Positions 1 to 8,086 of a stretch of DNA of 58,389 nt are shown piece after piece. The DNA is from Alphaproteobacteria bacterium (GTDB lineage: Bacteria; Pseudomonadota; Alphaproteobacteria; Rickettsiales; JABSSG01). The first letter of the stretch is position 1; each line of letters starts with the position of its first letter. The position numbers and the translations under genes were made by a program. The stretch covers positions 1-58,389 of the forward strand of contig JAUIIY010000009.1 in assembly GCA_030431375.1 (NCBI GenBank). The letters run 5' to 3'. The notes below the pieces were generated by a model that worked only from the letters and a program-made list of their open reading frames with translations, searched no databases and was not told the DNA's origin.

Positions 1-89
1 GTAAAAGGAATGACTGAAGAGGAGAACGGGAATGTTAGCAAGAGTGGAGAAGGAAATGATAGTAGAGGATTCGAAATAACCTCTCCACA

Positions 90-225
90 ACGTCATGCCC
101 GACTCCCTCAACAACGTCATCCTCGACCCCGATCGGGGATCCATACCGTACTAGCCGCTTCCTCCGCTGTTGCTGCGGATTCCCGCTTTCGCGAGAATGA
201 CAAAAGAGGAGAGCGGGAATGACAA
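90..225. repeat. palindrome-rich dispersed repeat (REP-like)
   Basis: The segment is markedly more GC-rich than its surroundings. It contains the perfect palindrome CCCCGATCGGGG (127-138) and an imperfect hairpin, attcccgc-tttc-gcgagaat (179-198), followed by another copy of the motif cgggaatgac at 214-223. Such 'attcccgcgaaagcgggaat' hairpin elements are familiar as dispersed repeats in Rickettsiales and other Proteobacteria. The overlapping open frames on both strands here look like by-products of the repeat. Only one copy lies in this window, so its dispersed nature is inferred. Confidence 0.5.
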
Positions 226-356
226 AAAAGAGTAATGAGAAGAAAAAAAGAAGCAAAATGACGAAAGAGAATGAGGAGCGATAAAGGTAAACTAGAATGC
301 TAACAGATGTGGAAATTTAAAGAGTATTCACGCTCCATCCCGAGGACATAACTACC

Positions 357-1001
357 CTACCCTTGCACCTTCTCGGTTTTCAATTGCTCTTTTTTTACTA
401 ACAAAGCCTTATTTATGAGCTCTTTTTGTTTTTCAGGCAAGAGGTCATACTGCCCTCTTTCTCGGAACGTAGTTATAGTATCTATTAGCTCTTCTAGTGT
501 CATTTCCATATATATGTTACGCTCTTTCACAGAATGTTTTTTTTGCTTAATTTTAACTGGAAGATCTACATATAAATGGGTTTTGTCTTGAGCATCCTTA
601 TAATATTCAATATTTCCGCCACACGCTTTAATCTCCCCTCTTAATTCTATTAAAATAGTGTTAATGTGCTCAGCAATGCATGAATCTTTTTTAATAGAAT
701 AGTTGTTTTTCTTATCAAATATTAAAGCGAGATAAGCGTCTGATATATAGCTTATACGCATTTTTTTCATGTCGATTATCTCAAAAATTTGAGTAATTAC
801 ACTATTTTCAGGAGAAAGTTCAGAAATTAAATATAGAAAAAACTCGTCAATGTTTTTCACCTGGTTGAAATTAATTTCTACTTGGTTCCAATTCTCTTCA
901 GGATCAAGGGAACTGTATAATTTGATGTTTTTTTGATTTAATAATTTGGAGTATCGAAGTCGAGAATTTTCTATCTGCTCTTCGACTAATTTTTTTAACA
1001 T
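357..1001 (-). CDS. hypothetical protein, 214 aa
   Basis: I do not recognise this protein. It is a soluble, charged protein with no signal peptide or membrane segment. The N-terminus (residues 1-25) and the C-terminal 50 residues, rich in Lys and Glu, look helical; a Gly-Gly-containing beta-like stretch lies near residues 125-150. The ATG at 1001 is preceded by GAGG (GGTGAGG) about 7 nt upstream. The small gene at 1059-1262 lies just upstream in the same direction, so the two may be co-transcribed. Function unknown; AT-rich composition matches neighbouring genes. Confidence 0.6.
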   Translation of the reverse strand: MLKKLVEEQIENSRLRYSKLLNQKNIKLYSSLDPEENWNQVEINFNQVKNIDEFFLYLISELSPENSVITQIFEIIDMKKMRISYISDAYLALIFDKKNNYSIKKDSCIAEHINTILIELRGEIKACGGNIEYYKDAQDKTHLYVDLPVKIKQKKHSVKERNIYMEMTLEELIDTITTFRERGQYDLLPEKQKELINKALLVKKEQLKTEKVQG

Positions 1002-1058
1002 AGAATAAACCTCACCACTTATCCATCACTACTAACACAAATTAAATGCGTATGCTAG

Positions 1059-1262
1059 CTATATAATTTCTTTTTTCTGATAATTTTTTGATCTGCTACT
1101 TTCTTTTTTTCTCTCATTCTCGAGTGCGAGCCTGAGGCGATTAACTTTAGTGCACAAATCTAGTATTTTATTAGCTTCAGTCTCGATTTCGCACGCCAAA
1201 TCAGCCAAGACATTTTCGTATGTAGAGTTCATTTGTTTTATCTTCACATTGTTTTTTAACAA
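1059..1262 (-). CDS. small hypothetical coiled-coil protein with probable TTG start
   Basis: This short Lys/Glu-rich helical protein (67 aa from the chosen start) has a likely coiled coil in its second half (pattern around LCTKVNRLRLALENER). Upstream ATG codons exist at 1295 and 1274, but a strong GGAGG (complement of 1268-1272) sits 5 nt before a TTG at 1262, so the TTG start is preferred. The gene is divergent from the XRE regulator at 1441 and about 57 nt upstream of the 214-aa hypothetical gene, suggesting a two-gene unit. Function unknown. Confidence 0.45.
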   Translation of the reverse strand: MLKNNVKIKQMNSTYENVLADLACEIETEANKILDLCTKVNRLRLALENERKKESSRSKNYQKKEII

Positions 1263-1371
1263 TGTTGCCTCCATAATGAGACAATATCGTTTCATACAAC
1301 TTTGTCAACATATTTTCATAATAATTGTTAAATTACATGTAGTACAAGCAATAAACATAAATTATATATGT

Positions 1372-1400
1372 TTGACAGGTGGGGCGATTATGTCTATGTT
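1372..1400 (+). promoter_or_regulatory. sigma70-like promoter of the XRE regulator gene
   Basis: A perfect -35 TTGACA (1372-1377) is followed 17 bp later by TATGTT (1395-1400, 4 of 6 matches to the -10 consensus). Initiation near 1407 would leave a leader of about 34 nt carrying the ribosome-binding site at 1429-1434. This supports the downstream start at 1441 rather than any upstream extension of the frame. Confidence 0.55.
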
Positions 1401-1440
1401 CTGTGGTGCAAACTATTTAGTGGGAATTGGAGGGTTTAAA

Positions 1441-1875
1441 ATGTCATCAAAAATAGCATCGAAAATTATTGAAATAGCAAAAAGTAAAGGCATAAAACTT
1501 GCAAAGCTTGAGACTAGTATCAATATGTCACGAGGTTATATTAATAGGGTAAGAAGAGGAGTTATTAGTGAATTCAAGATCAGCCATATTGTTCAAATAG
1601 CTAATATATTGGACGTTCCTATCAACGAATTGCTTGGGGAAGTAGTTTCTCTGGTTAAGTCAGAAACAAGTATTCTAAAATATAATGAAAAATTATATGA
1701 TATGGTCGAATCTTACATTAAAAAAGAATTAGATGATAGATCAGCAACCTTTTTCTCTAGCGCTCTTTATAATGCTAAAGGCGAGATATATAAATACTGT
1801 TTAGAAGAAAAAAAGGGTAAATTCGATGAAGCATTCGCTAGATTCATTTGCTACAAGGTTTGTGATATCAGGTGA
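1441..1875 (+). CDS. XRE/Cro-C1 family HTH transcriptional regulator, 144 aa
   Basis: The N-terminal 65 residues form an HTH_3-type DNA-binding domain: helices around IIEIAKSKGIKLAKLE, a recognition region MSRGYINRVRRG, and the closing IANILDVPINELLG typical of XRE proteins. The C-terminal 75 residues are helical, acidic and unrecognised. The open frame extends upstream to 1150, but GGAGGG at 1429-1434, 6 nt before the ATG at 1441, and the promoter at 1372-1400 fix the start here. It is divergent from the two small genes at 357-1262 and could control them or itself; that is inference. Confidence 0.8.
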   Translation: MSSKIASKIIEIAKSKGIKLAKLETSINMSRGYINRVRRGVISEFKISHIVQIANILDVPINELLGEVVSLVKSETSILKYNEKLYDMVESYIKKELDDRSATFFSSALYNAKGEIYKYCLEEKKGKFDEAFARFICYKVCDIR

Positions 1876-1910
1876 TGACATGAAACCTAGCCCTTATATA
1901 ATTAGTCTTG

Positions 1911-2324
1911 CTACTCGTCACGCATACTGATTGCCAAACGGTTCAAGCTATTCATCAAAGATATACAAATCGTAATGTCAACAATCTCTCTATCGCTGAA
2001 ATATTGTGAAAGATTCGTATTTTGAACTTTTTTATTAGCGCTGAGCTTAGTTAATGATTCTGCCCATGCCAATACTTCTTTTTCAGAGTCAGAAAATAAA
2101 TTGGACGTAACAAATTGAGCAAGTTTTGCAATTTTATCTTCATCAACCCCTAGTTTTATAGCTTCATTTCTATGTAAATCGCAACAATATGAACAGCCAT
2201 TAATCTGGGAAACACGAAGCTCAATCAATGATCTTAAAGTGGGATCAAGAGGAGAATTTTTTAAGCTTTTATGGCATTCATACAAATGGTTAAGAGTATC
2301 TTTTGAAATTTTTGTATAATCCAT
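1911..2324 (-). CDS. carboxymuconolactone decarboxylase / AhpD-like family protein
   Basis: At 137 aa it has the length and layout of the CMD/AhpD fold. The diagnostic segment is near residues 36-52: E-x-R-V-S-Q-x-N-G-C-x-Y-C, then H with spacing matching the AhpD-like CxxC...H peroxidatic motif (CSYCCDLH). The second half, with WAESLTKLSA, also fits the family. Such proteins reduce peroxides through a thiol pair using a protein reductant, or act as lactone decarboxylases; the intact CxxC favours a redox role in the cytosol. It is convergent with the XRE gene. Confidence 0.85.
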   Translation of the reverse strand: MDYTKISKDTLNHLYECHKSLKNSPLDPTLRSLIELRVSQINGCSYCCDLHRNEAIKLGVDEDKIAKLAQFVTSNLFSDSEKEVLAWAESLTKLSANKKVQNTNLSQYFSDREIVDITICISLMNSLNRLAISMRDE

Positions 2325-2349
2325 GAAATAACCTCATAATGACATATTG

Positions 2350-2742
2350 TTAAGCACCACAAATAAATTTATAGCCGTCATATTCGCATGATTTTCTCGT
2401 ATATTCAGCTATTTCTTTCATATATTTACGTATTTCATCAGAAAAACTATCATTAGAAAAACTATCATTTGGCAAATTATCTTGATTTTGAAAGCTTGAG
2501 ATAAGTTTTTCTGAATTTTCTATATCAAACTCGTTTAGCTCACTGCTAAAATATATTGAATTATCTTGAATTAATTTGCTTTCTATTTGTTGCTCATAAT
2601 AGCTTTCTGAATAGAATTTTGAATAGAGATCCTCAGAGGCATGCATATTGGTACTGCTTTCTCCTTCAGATAAATCAAATTCATAGCTTGCTGTTTCACC
2701 TATAATATTTCCTGTTGTTATAAAGTAGTCGTTATCACCCAT
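2350..2742 (-). CDS. hypothetical acidic protein, 130 aa
   Basis: I recognise no family. The protein is highly acidic and rich in Ser, Glu, Asp and Asn, with an imperfect direct repeat NDSFSNDSFSDE (around residues 92-103) visible in DNA as two copies of an 'actatcattagaaaa' unit near 2446-2471. The C-terminus carries a short helix and two Cys residues (KSCEYDGYKFICGA). No signal peptide or membrane segment. It lies 25 nt upstream of the AhpD-like gene in the same orientation. The composition suggests a disordered protein, perhaps secreted. Confidence 0.5.
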   Translation of the reverse strand: MGDNDYFITTGNIIGETASYEFDLSEGESSTNMHASEDLYSKFYSESYYEQQIESKLIQDNSIYFSSELNEFDIENSEKLISSFQNQDNLPNDSFSNDSFSDEIRKYMKEIAEYTRKSCEYDGYKFICGA

Positions 2743-2929
2743 TGTAAAATCACCATCCTATTTAATTTTCTTAGCAAGCAGATTCTATTATAGAATATTG
2801 TATACCGCAAGATTTTAGCGTTGATACAGTGCGTTGAGTGGGCGATCCCCATTTTTTAGTAATATAGCAAATTTAGATTTATTTTGTGAAACGAGTCTGT
2901 TACACTTCGAAGCAACTTCCTGAGGCAGA

Positions 2930-3271
2930 TTGGTAAAACTTGTGAGTAAAGAAAAGAAATATGAAGAAGCGAGAATTGTACGCTTACATAAAAAGTTAAA
3001 AGCAGAGCGTGATAGCATGATTAAGGGCATCATATTTGACGACGGCTTGGAAATAGGTGAAAAGAAGTTTGAAGTTTTCTACCCTGGTGGTCTCGGTGAA
3101 GCAAAAAAAGTTCAGCTGAAAAAAATCTGGGAGAACCTGTCAGAGCAAGAAGAAACTAAGCCTATCGAATCAGAAGATGAGAATTTTTTAGCTGGCAAAA
3201 GCAGTCATGCAGAGACAGAAGCATGTCTTTTGAGTGGTCAAAACCCTCATCTAGATGAATTAACTACATAA
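2930..3271 (+). CDS. hypothetical protein, possibly a gene remnant
   Basis: This 113-codon frame begins at TTG 2930 (GAGG 4 nt upstream); a GTG at 2942 is an alternative. An in-frame TGA at 2921 closes it off. Residues 5-35 are strongly basic and helical, and the C-terminal half is acidic. The frame upstream of the TGA also reads as plausible protein for about 20 codons, so this may be the 3' part of a longer broken gene. No family is recognised. Confidence 0.35.
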   Translation: MVKLVSKEKKYEEARIVRLHKKLKAERDSMIKGIIFDDGLEIGEKKFEVFYPGGLGEAKKVQLKKIWENLSEQEETKPIESEDENFLAGKSSHAETEACLLSGQNPHLDELTT

Positions 3272-3569
3272 AACCATTATATTGATTTGTCCATAAGGCA
3301 TTGTTGACTGGGTATTTATTCCTAAAAACATAATGATATTAATATAAAAGTTGTTGTATAAATCTTGTTGTATTTGAAAAAGTTCTGGTTGTTTGAACAG
3401 AGTAGCAGCTTTATTAGGGCTAAAATCTTACTCAAAATCATGTTTTAGATCTTCATATAAAAAGCTCAGCTATTATCTTATAAAAATGATAGTGGCTGAG
3501 TTTTACAGGTTGCAAAATCGCCCCAATCTTTATAAAAAATCAGTTATAAAAATTTTTATAATAGAACAA

Positions 3570-4040
3570 CTAAGATTTCCAGCAGCAATCACTCCCAGAT
3601 AGCTCTACATCTGTTGGATCAACAGTGTTATTTGAGATCTCATTAGATGAGCTGGGATCACAGACATATCCCCCACCTTCGCCACCGCCTCCACCACCAG
3701 ACTCTTCATCTGGTGCTACTTCATCACCCTCGCTTTCTAACTCAACAATCCTTCCGTCAACTACTTGATATGTTCCAACATGTGTATCAATCCCCTCATA
3801 ATCTGAGCGAATCTCAACAGCCGAAAAACTATAATTATTATTGTGCAATGCTGTAATAATTGGCTCAATCTCCCTTTCAAAAACTATCGTGCTTAATTCA
3901 ATAACAAAATGTCCCTCATCGGAAATTGAGTATGAAGCATCACATATATGAAGCTTAAGCATGATGCTATCCAATTCATCTCTATGTGCAATAATACTAT
4001 CTTGGGTGTTAAGCTTCTTTAATCTTGGTGCGCTTGACAT
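3570..4040 (-). CDS. hypothetical protein with Gly-rich tail, 156 aa
   Basis: Residues 1-95 form a plausible folded domain (beta strands around FVIELSTIVFE, helix EPIITALHNN). Residues about 100-125 form an acidic then poly-Gly linker (six consecutive Gly, then GEGGG). The C-terminus is Ser/Asn/Asp-rich and ends in CCWKS. There is no signal peptide. The long AT-rich region upstream (4041-4242) separates it from the divergent glycosyltransferase pair. Unrecognised. Confidence 0.55.
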   Translation of the reverse strand: MSSAPRLKKLNTQDSIIAHRDELDSIMLKLHICDASYSISDEGHFVIELSTIVFEREIEPIITALHNNNYSFSAVEIRSDYEGIDTHVGTYQVVDGRIVELESEGDEVAPDEESGGGGGGEGGGYVCDPSSSNEISNNTVDPTDVELSGSDCCWKS

Positions 4041-4242
4041 AATTTTTACCTCTACATCTTTTTTAAGGTGGGGTTATAAACATGGAAGCTTATTTTGTAA
4101 AGTTTTTTAATAAAAAAAAACTATTCTGTTATCTTTAGTTTAAGGTTTACTTAATATTATGAAGTTTTATTTAAAATAGTTTAATTATAAAATTGACTAA
4201 AATATTAATTTATATTAGTCTTTTTGTATCAATGAGGAGAGC

Positions 4243-5148
4243 ATGACTAAAGAACAATGCCTATTAAATGAGCAAGAAAACAAAGCATTTGAACTTAATG
4301 CTTATAAAATGCTTTTTGAGAATCTAAATACTCAACCAGATAATACAAGGAAAATACCGGCTGAATTACATCACATCTGGTTAACTAATTGTAGTAATGC
4401 AACCTACATAAACAACGATAGAATTCAAAAAACCGTAGAGAATATAAATATCTTAGAGCAAGATAATTATAATAATTGGAATGTAAATATTTGGAGCAAT
4501 TGCCCCGATAAAATCCAAAGCAAAATGCTATCTGGTTATAAGGTTAATTACAAAAATATAAAAGATTTGGCATCAGATAGTGATGGCGATCTTGGACGGA
4601 TAGGTTATTTAATTGAAAACCAACATTATGGGATGGCATCAGATTTCCTCAGATATCTGATTATCCAAACTCAAGGTGGATTTTATGCAGATATAGGCTT
4701 TGACCTATACAGAGCCCCTGCCCTGGATCTTTATCGATATGATTTTTTTGCTAATCAATGGGAAGATCTTTTGATAACAAATAATTTTTTTGCGGCAAAA
4801 GAAAATTTCCCATCTGTTGCCATAACAGCAAATATTACGCGATCAAATATTGATCAATTTATACAAAATCCGGAGCGTTACAAATTTTGGGACAAAAAAG
4901 ACCTAACAACAGAATTAACAGCAGAACCTATTAATAAAGGATTTTATAGTTACTTATTATCTGAACAAAGCAGCAATTTTATACATGCTGTTATTCCTCA
5001 CAGCAAATTCCATAATGGTAAAAATCTGGTTTTTGATGGAAGATACGACGAGTTAGATCAGCCGTACCAATTCTCAGATGGGAATATTTGCGCTGCTGAT
5101 TTTTTATTTATAGGACAAGATGAATTAAAAGGAGAAACATGGTTGTAA
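4243..5148 (+). CDS. TcdA/TcdB-like glycosyltransferase domain protein (DXD altered), 301 aa
   Basis: The protein fits the 'glycosyltransferase sugar-binding region containing DXD' clan to which the large clostridial toxin catalytic domains belong. Visible landmarks: IPAELHHIWLT (residues about 40-50, the N-terminal nucleotide-sugar motif), MASDFLRYLIIQTQGG (about 130-145, with the conserved Asp and Arg) and the metal site YADIGFDL (148-155). The canonical D-x-D reads D150-I-G152, with another Asp at 154. It starts at ATG 4243 after GAGGAG. It overlaps the next, homologous gene by 10 bp, so the two are translationally coupled. A secreted host-modifying enzyme is plausible; the altered DXD leaves activity uncertain. 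Confidence 0.75.
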   Translation: MTKEQCLLNEQENKAFELNAYKMLFENLNTQPDNTRKIPAELHHIWLTNCSNATYINNDRIQKTVENINILEQDNYNNWNVNIWSNCPDKIQSKMLSGYKVNYKNIKDLASDSDGDLGRIGYLIENQHYGMASDFLRYLIIQTQGGFYADIGFDLYRAPALDLYRYDFFANQWEDLLITNNFFAAKENFPSVAITANITRSNIDQFIQNPERYKFWDKKDLTTELTAEPINKGFYSYLLSEQSSNFIHAVIPHSKFHNGKNLVFDGRYDELDQPYQFSDGNICAADFLFIGQDELKGETWL

Positions 5149-6674
5149 AATTTGATAAAAGATATACTGATAGATTTAAAGAAAATTTAATCGATGTAAA
5201 AACTGAAGAATTTGCTAAATATAGTTATAAAGCCGGGCAATTCGCAATTATACATACACTAGACTCATCAGATTATCAGTTACAGCATAATTATAATTTG
5301 AATATAGATAACGCTGATTTATTATATCATCCTTTTGAGTTAATGATTCATGCCGCTCAAGGGAAATTTTTTAAAAGCCCAGTAAACATTCCCTATTCAC
5401 AACAAAGTTTAAACAATTTACCCGACGAAAAAGTCGCTGCAGCAATTTACTTAGGAAATAATGAATATATTGAACTATTGCATCAATATAAATTATATGA
5501 CTTTTCGGATAGTGATTCATTTTATACAACTAAAGGATGGAGTCCAATTGATACTGCAGCTGAAAGCAATAATTACAAAATGGTCAAAGCACTTCTTGAT
5601 GCAGGTGCAAAACCAGATCAATATAATCAAAAAACTCTTGATATAACAACGAGTCAAGACATAGCCAATCTTTTGCTTGAGCATGGAGCACGACCTACCA
5701 TAAAAGAAAGTGGATTTTTGGATCATGTTCTTCGGCCAAAAGTTTATAATTTTTATAATGAATTTCAGCCAAAATTCAATTTCCACAATCATAGAGAAGA
5801 TTGCCTTGAGAAAGATCAGCAAATACCTCACAAAATACATTATATTTGGCTTACCAATGAAGCTGACCCCAGAGAGGCGCCAACCTCACATTTAGAGATC
5901 ACAAAAAATACGGTTGAGACTTTTAGAAATCAAACTGAATATACTGACTGGGAGTTTGTTTACCATACAAACTCTATTGTGGGTTCTTTTAATACTACTA
6001 ATTTTTTTAGAGATTTAGGGTTTAAAATAGTAAATATACAATCAGAATATAGCCAATTTGCAACTGGAAGTTCTTTAGTCGATTTATTTATAGATGCGAA
6101 TAAATGGGGAATGGCAGCCGATATCGCAAGATATGAAATCATCAATAGCCAAGGCGGGATATATTATGATCTAAATTTTAATGGCACAAGAGCACTTGAT
6201 CATGAGGTTTGTGCTTATGACTATTTTAATTTCGTTAATGACATAATTGATAACAATTTTTTCTACCCAATTGAGAATTATTTTATTGCTTCTGCACCAA
6301 ATCATCCAATTTTACAGCAAATAATTGAGGATTATAAAGTATCTTTTTTTGCTAACAGCGATATAAGACAATATTTTACTGACTCTTTTAATTCTACTTT
6401 AAGAGACGAAACTGATGACTTATACATTCTTTTTCCAATAAATACTCATTATCACTTAACTGAAAACTCAATTATATTTAAATTTAAGGAGTTTATTCGT
6501 TCTTATGACGTAGAAATTTGTGGCAAGGGAGATGCTATTATGATCCAGGAACTTGGGTTATCAGAAGAATTACTAGAAAAGGTAAATAGCATAACACCAA
6601 TAGATCAATGTACAGCATACATAGAGCCTTTTGGGAGTGATAGCCACATAGAATCTGCCTCATGGGAAAGTTAA
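5139..6674 (+). CDS. ankyrin-repeat protein with C-terminal TcdA/TcdB-like glycosyltransferase domain, 511 aa
   Basis: Residues 1-110 are unrecognised. Residues about 128-190 contain ankyrin-type repeats (GWSPIDTAAESNNYKMVKAL, then LDAGAKPD and NLLLEHGARPT). Residues about 230-480 repeat the glycosyltransferase fold of the preceding gene: IPHKIHYIWLT, WGMAADIARYEIINSQGG and the metal-site region YYDLNFNG. Here the DXD reads D344-L-N346. The first gene ends 10 bp inside this one in another frame, so the two proteins are made separately but coupled. The fusion of ankyrin repeats to a toxin-type glycosyltransferase suggests an effector acting on host proteins; this is inference. Confidence 0.75.
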   Translation: MVVKFDKRYTDRFKENLIDVKTEEFAKYSYKAGQFAIIHTLDSSDYQLQHNYNLNIDNADLLYHPFELMIHAAQGKFFKSPVNIPYSQQSLNNLPDEKVAAAIYLGNNEYIELLHQYKLYDFSDSDSFYTTKGWSPIDTAAESNNYKMVKALLDAGAKPDQYNQKTLDITTSQDIANLLLEHGARPTIKESGFLDHVLRPKVYNFYNEFQPKFNFHNHREDCLEKDQQIPHKIHYIWLTNEADPREAPTSHLEITKNTVETFRNQTEYTDWEFVYHTNSIVGSFNTTNFFRDLGFKIVNIQSEYSQFATGSSLVDLFIDANKWGMAADIARYEIINSQGGIYYDLNFNGTRALDHEVCAYDYFNFVNDIIDNNFFYPIENYFIASAPNHPILQQIIEDYKVSFFANSDIRQYFTDSFNSTLRDETDDLYILFPINTHYHLTENSIIFKFKEFIRSYDVEICGKGDAIMIQELGLSEELLEKVNSITPIDQCTAYIEPFGSDSHIESASWES

Positions 6675-6688
6675 TTATCAAACAAATG

Positions 6689-6716
6689 TTTAAATTAAAA
6701 TTTAATTGGCTATAAT
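6689..6716 (+). promoter_or_regulatory. probable promoter of the MFS transporter gene
   Basis: A perfect TATAAT (6711-6716) lies 33 bp before the GTG start. A TTTAAA (6689-6694) stands 16 bp upstream as a weak -35. AAGGAG (6738-6743) is the ribosome-binding site that decides the GTG start at 6750. Confidence 0.4.
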
Positions 6717-6749
6717 CAGCAGCTCAATAATTTATTCAAGGAGTTTGAA

Positions 6750-7985
6750 GTGTTTAGATCGAAAAAAGTTGCATTTGCAGTATGGTCAATTGCCGCAATT
6801 TTTTATGCGTACCAATATATACTTAGGGTTATGCCAAGTAGTATGCTTGAAGATCTGATGCTCCAATTCAACTTCGATGCTGCAACATACGGCCAATTTT
6901 CAGGAGTATATTATATTGGTTATTCAGCCATGCATTTACCTATAGGTATTGCTCTTGATAGATTCGGACCAAGAAAAGTGATGACAATATGCATCCTGTT
7001 AACCGTCATAGGTCTATTACCAATTATCTTCAGTGATTATTGGGTATTACCTATTATTGGTAGAGCTTTTATAGGAATTGGCTCTTCTGCTGCAATCCTT
7101 GGAACTTTTAAAGTCATCAGGGTAGCTTTTAATGAAAAATCATTTGCAAGCATGCTTGGATGGGCTGTTACTATTGGTCTATTGGGTGCAATTTATGGCG
7201 GTGGACCGGTTAATTATTTATCAGAGCATATAGGCTATATAAACGTAGTTGAGATACTTACCATAGCTGGATTGGTTCTAGCTATATTGACTTACATAGT
7301 TGTACCTGAAGTTAAAACTAAGAATGACAGCTCTGTAATAGCAGATATAAAGGAAGTAATGACAAATAAGCGGGTTCTTGCAATATGTGCATTAGGAGGC
7401 ATGATGGTCGGCCCTCTTGAAGGATTTGCCGATGTTTGGGGTTCTGTTTTCTTAAAGAATGCATATGGAATTAACGAAACAATCGCGGCAAGCTTACCGT
7501 CTCTGATCTTTATTGGAATGAGTATTGGCTCTCCGCTAATTGGCTATGTTGCTGAAAAAAGCGGTTATTATATAGGAACCATTGCATTTTGTGCGCTTAC
7601 AATGGCGATCGGTTTCATTGCACTTGTTTCATCTGAGATGCCAGAAAGCTATATTAGCGCTGACTTTATTATCATTGGAATTTGCTGTGCTTATCAAATC
7701 TTGGTTATCTATAAAGCCTCTACCTATGTTAGAGAGCACGTTGCGAGCTTAACAAACGCAGTTGCAAATATGATTATTATGTCATTTGGCTATGTTGTGC
7801 ATACTGTTATGGGCAGCACGATAGATTTACTAGGTGGTAAAAATGATATTAAAGCTCTGACTTATGGAGTAGCAACAATTCCTGCTGCTATGCTTATTGC
7901 TTTATTTGGCTTTTGGCTAATGAAATTTATTGATAATCGCCGCAGATCTAAGCAGCATTTTGAAATAACACCTGTTAGCAATTAG
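6750..7985 (+). CDS. major facilitator superfamily transporter, 411 aa
   Basis: Twelve hydrophobic segments span the length. The loop 2-3 signature of MFS proteins is visible as GIALDRFGPRKVM (residues about 70-82), and a central cytoplasmic loop lies near residues 195-210. The length matches the family. The closest type by appearance is the sugar-phosphate/organic-anion MFS group common in Rickettsiales, but the substrate cannot be read from sequence. Translation starts at GTG 6750, with AAGGAG 6 nt upstream. It is convergent with the deformylase-like gene across a hairpin terminator. Confidence 0.85.
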   Translation: MFRSKKVAFAVWSIAAIFYAYQYILRVMPSSMLEDLMLQFNFDAATYGQFSGVYYIGYSAMHLPIGIALDRFGPRKVMTICILLTVIGLLPIIFSDYWVLPIIGRAFIGIGSSAAILGTFKVIRVAFNEKSFASMLGWAVTIGLLGAIYGGGPVNYLSEHIGYINVVEILTIAGLVLAILTYIVVPEVKTKNDSSVIADIKEVMTNKRVLAICALGGMMVGPLEGFADVWGSVFLKNAYGINETIAASLPSLIFIGMSIGSPLIGYVAEKSGYYIGTIAFCALTMAIGFIALVSSEMPESYISADFIIIGICCAYQILVIYKASTYVREHVASLTNAVANMIIMSFGYVVHTVMGSTIDLLGGKNDIKALTYGVATIPAAMLIALFGFWLMKFIDNRRRSKQHFEITPVSN

Positions 7986-8005
7986 AGATAACATGCTATA
8001 TTACA

Positions 8006-8069
8006 TACGCTAATACAAATAATTTAAAACTTTCGAAAATTGTTTTAACCATATGTATTAGCGTTTTTC
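8006..8069. terminator. bidirectional hairpin terminator between convergent genes
   Basis: The perfect inverted repeat ACGCTAATAC (8007-8016) / GTATTAGCGT (8055-8064) encloses a second inverted repeat TTAAAAC/GTTTTAA and is followed by a T run on the plus strand. It lies between the convergent MFS and deformylase-like genes and can serve both. Confidence 0.6.
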
Positions 8070-8086
8070 TTATAAAGTTTTTTGAT

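Noticed and set aside
10-256. Overlapping short frames on both strands at the left edge
   Set aside because: They run through the palindromic repeat; such elements often give symmetrical false frames.
2815-3033. Minus-strand 72-codon frame overlapping the 113-codon gene
   Set aside because: It lies opposite the more coding-like frame at 2930-3271, lacks an SD and resembles no protein.
3393-3602. 69-codon plus-strand frame between the hypothetical genes
   Set aside because: No start with a ribosome-binding site, composition typical of random AT-rich sequence, and it overlaps the better-supported gene at 3570-4040 on the other strand.
5461-6145. Short frames in both strands within the ankyrin-glycosyltransferase gene
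   Set aside because: All lie inside a long frame with clear family motifs.
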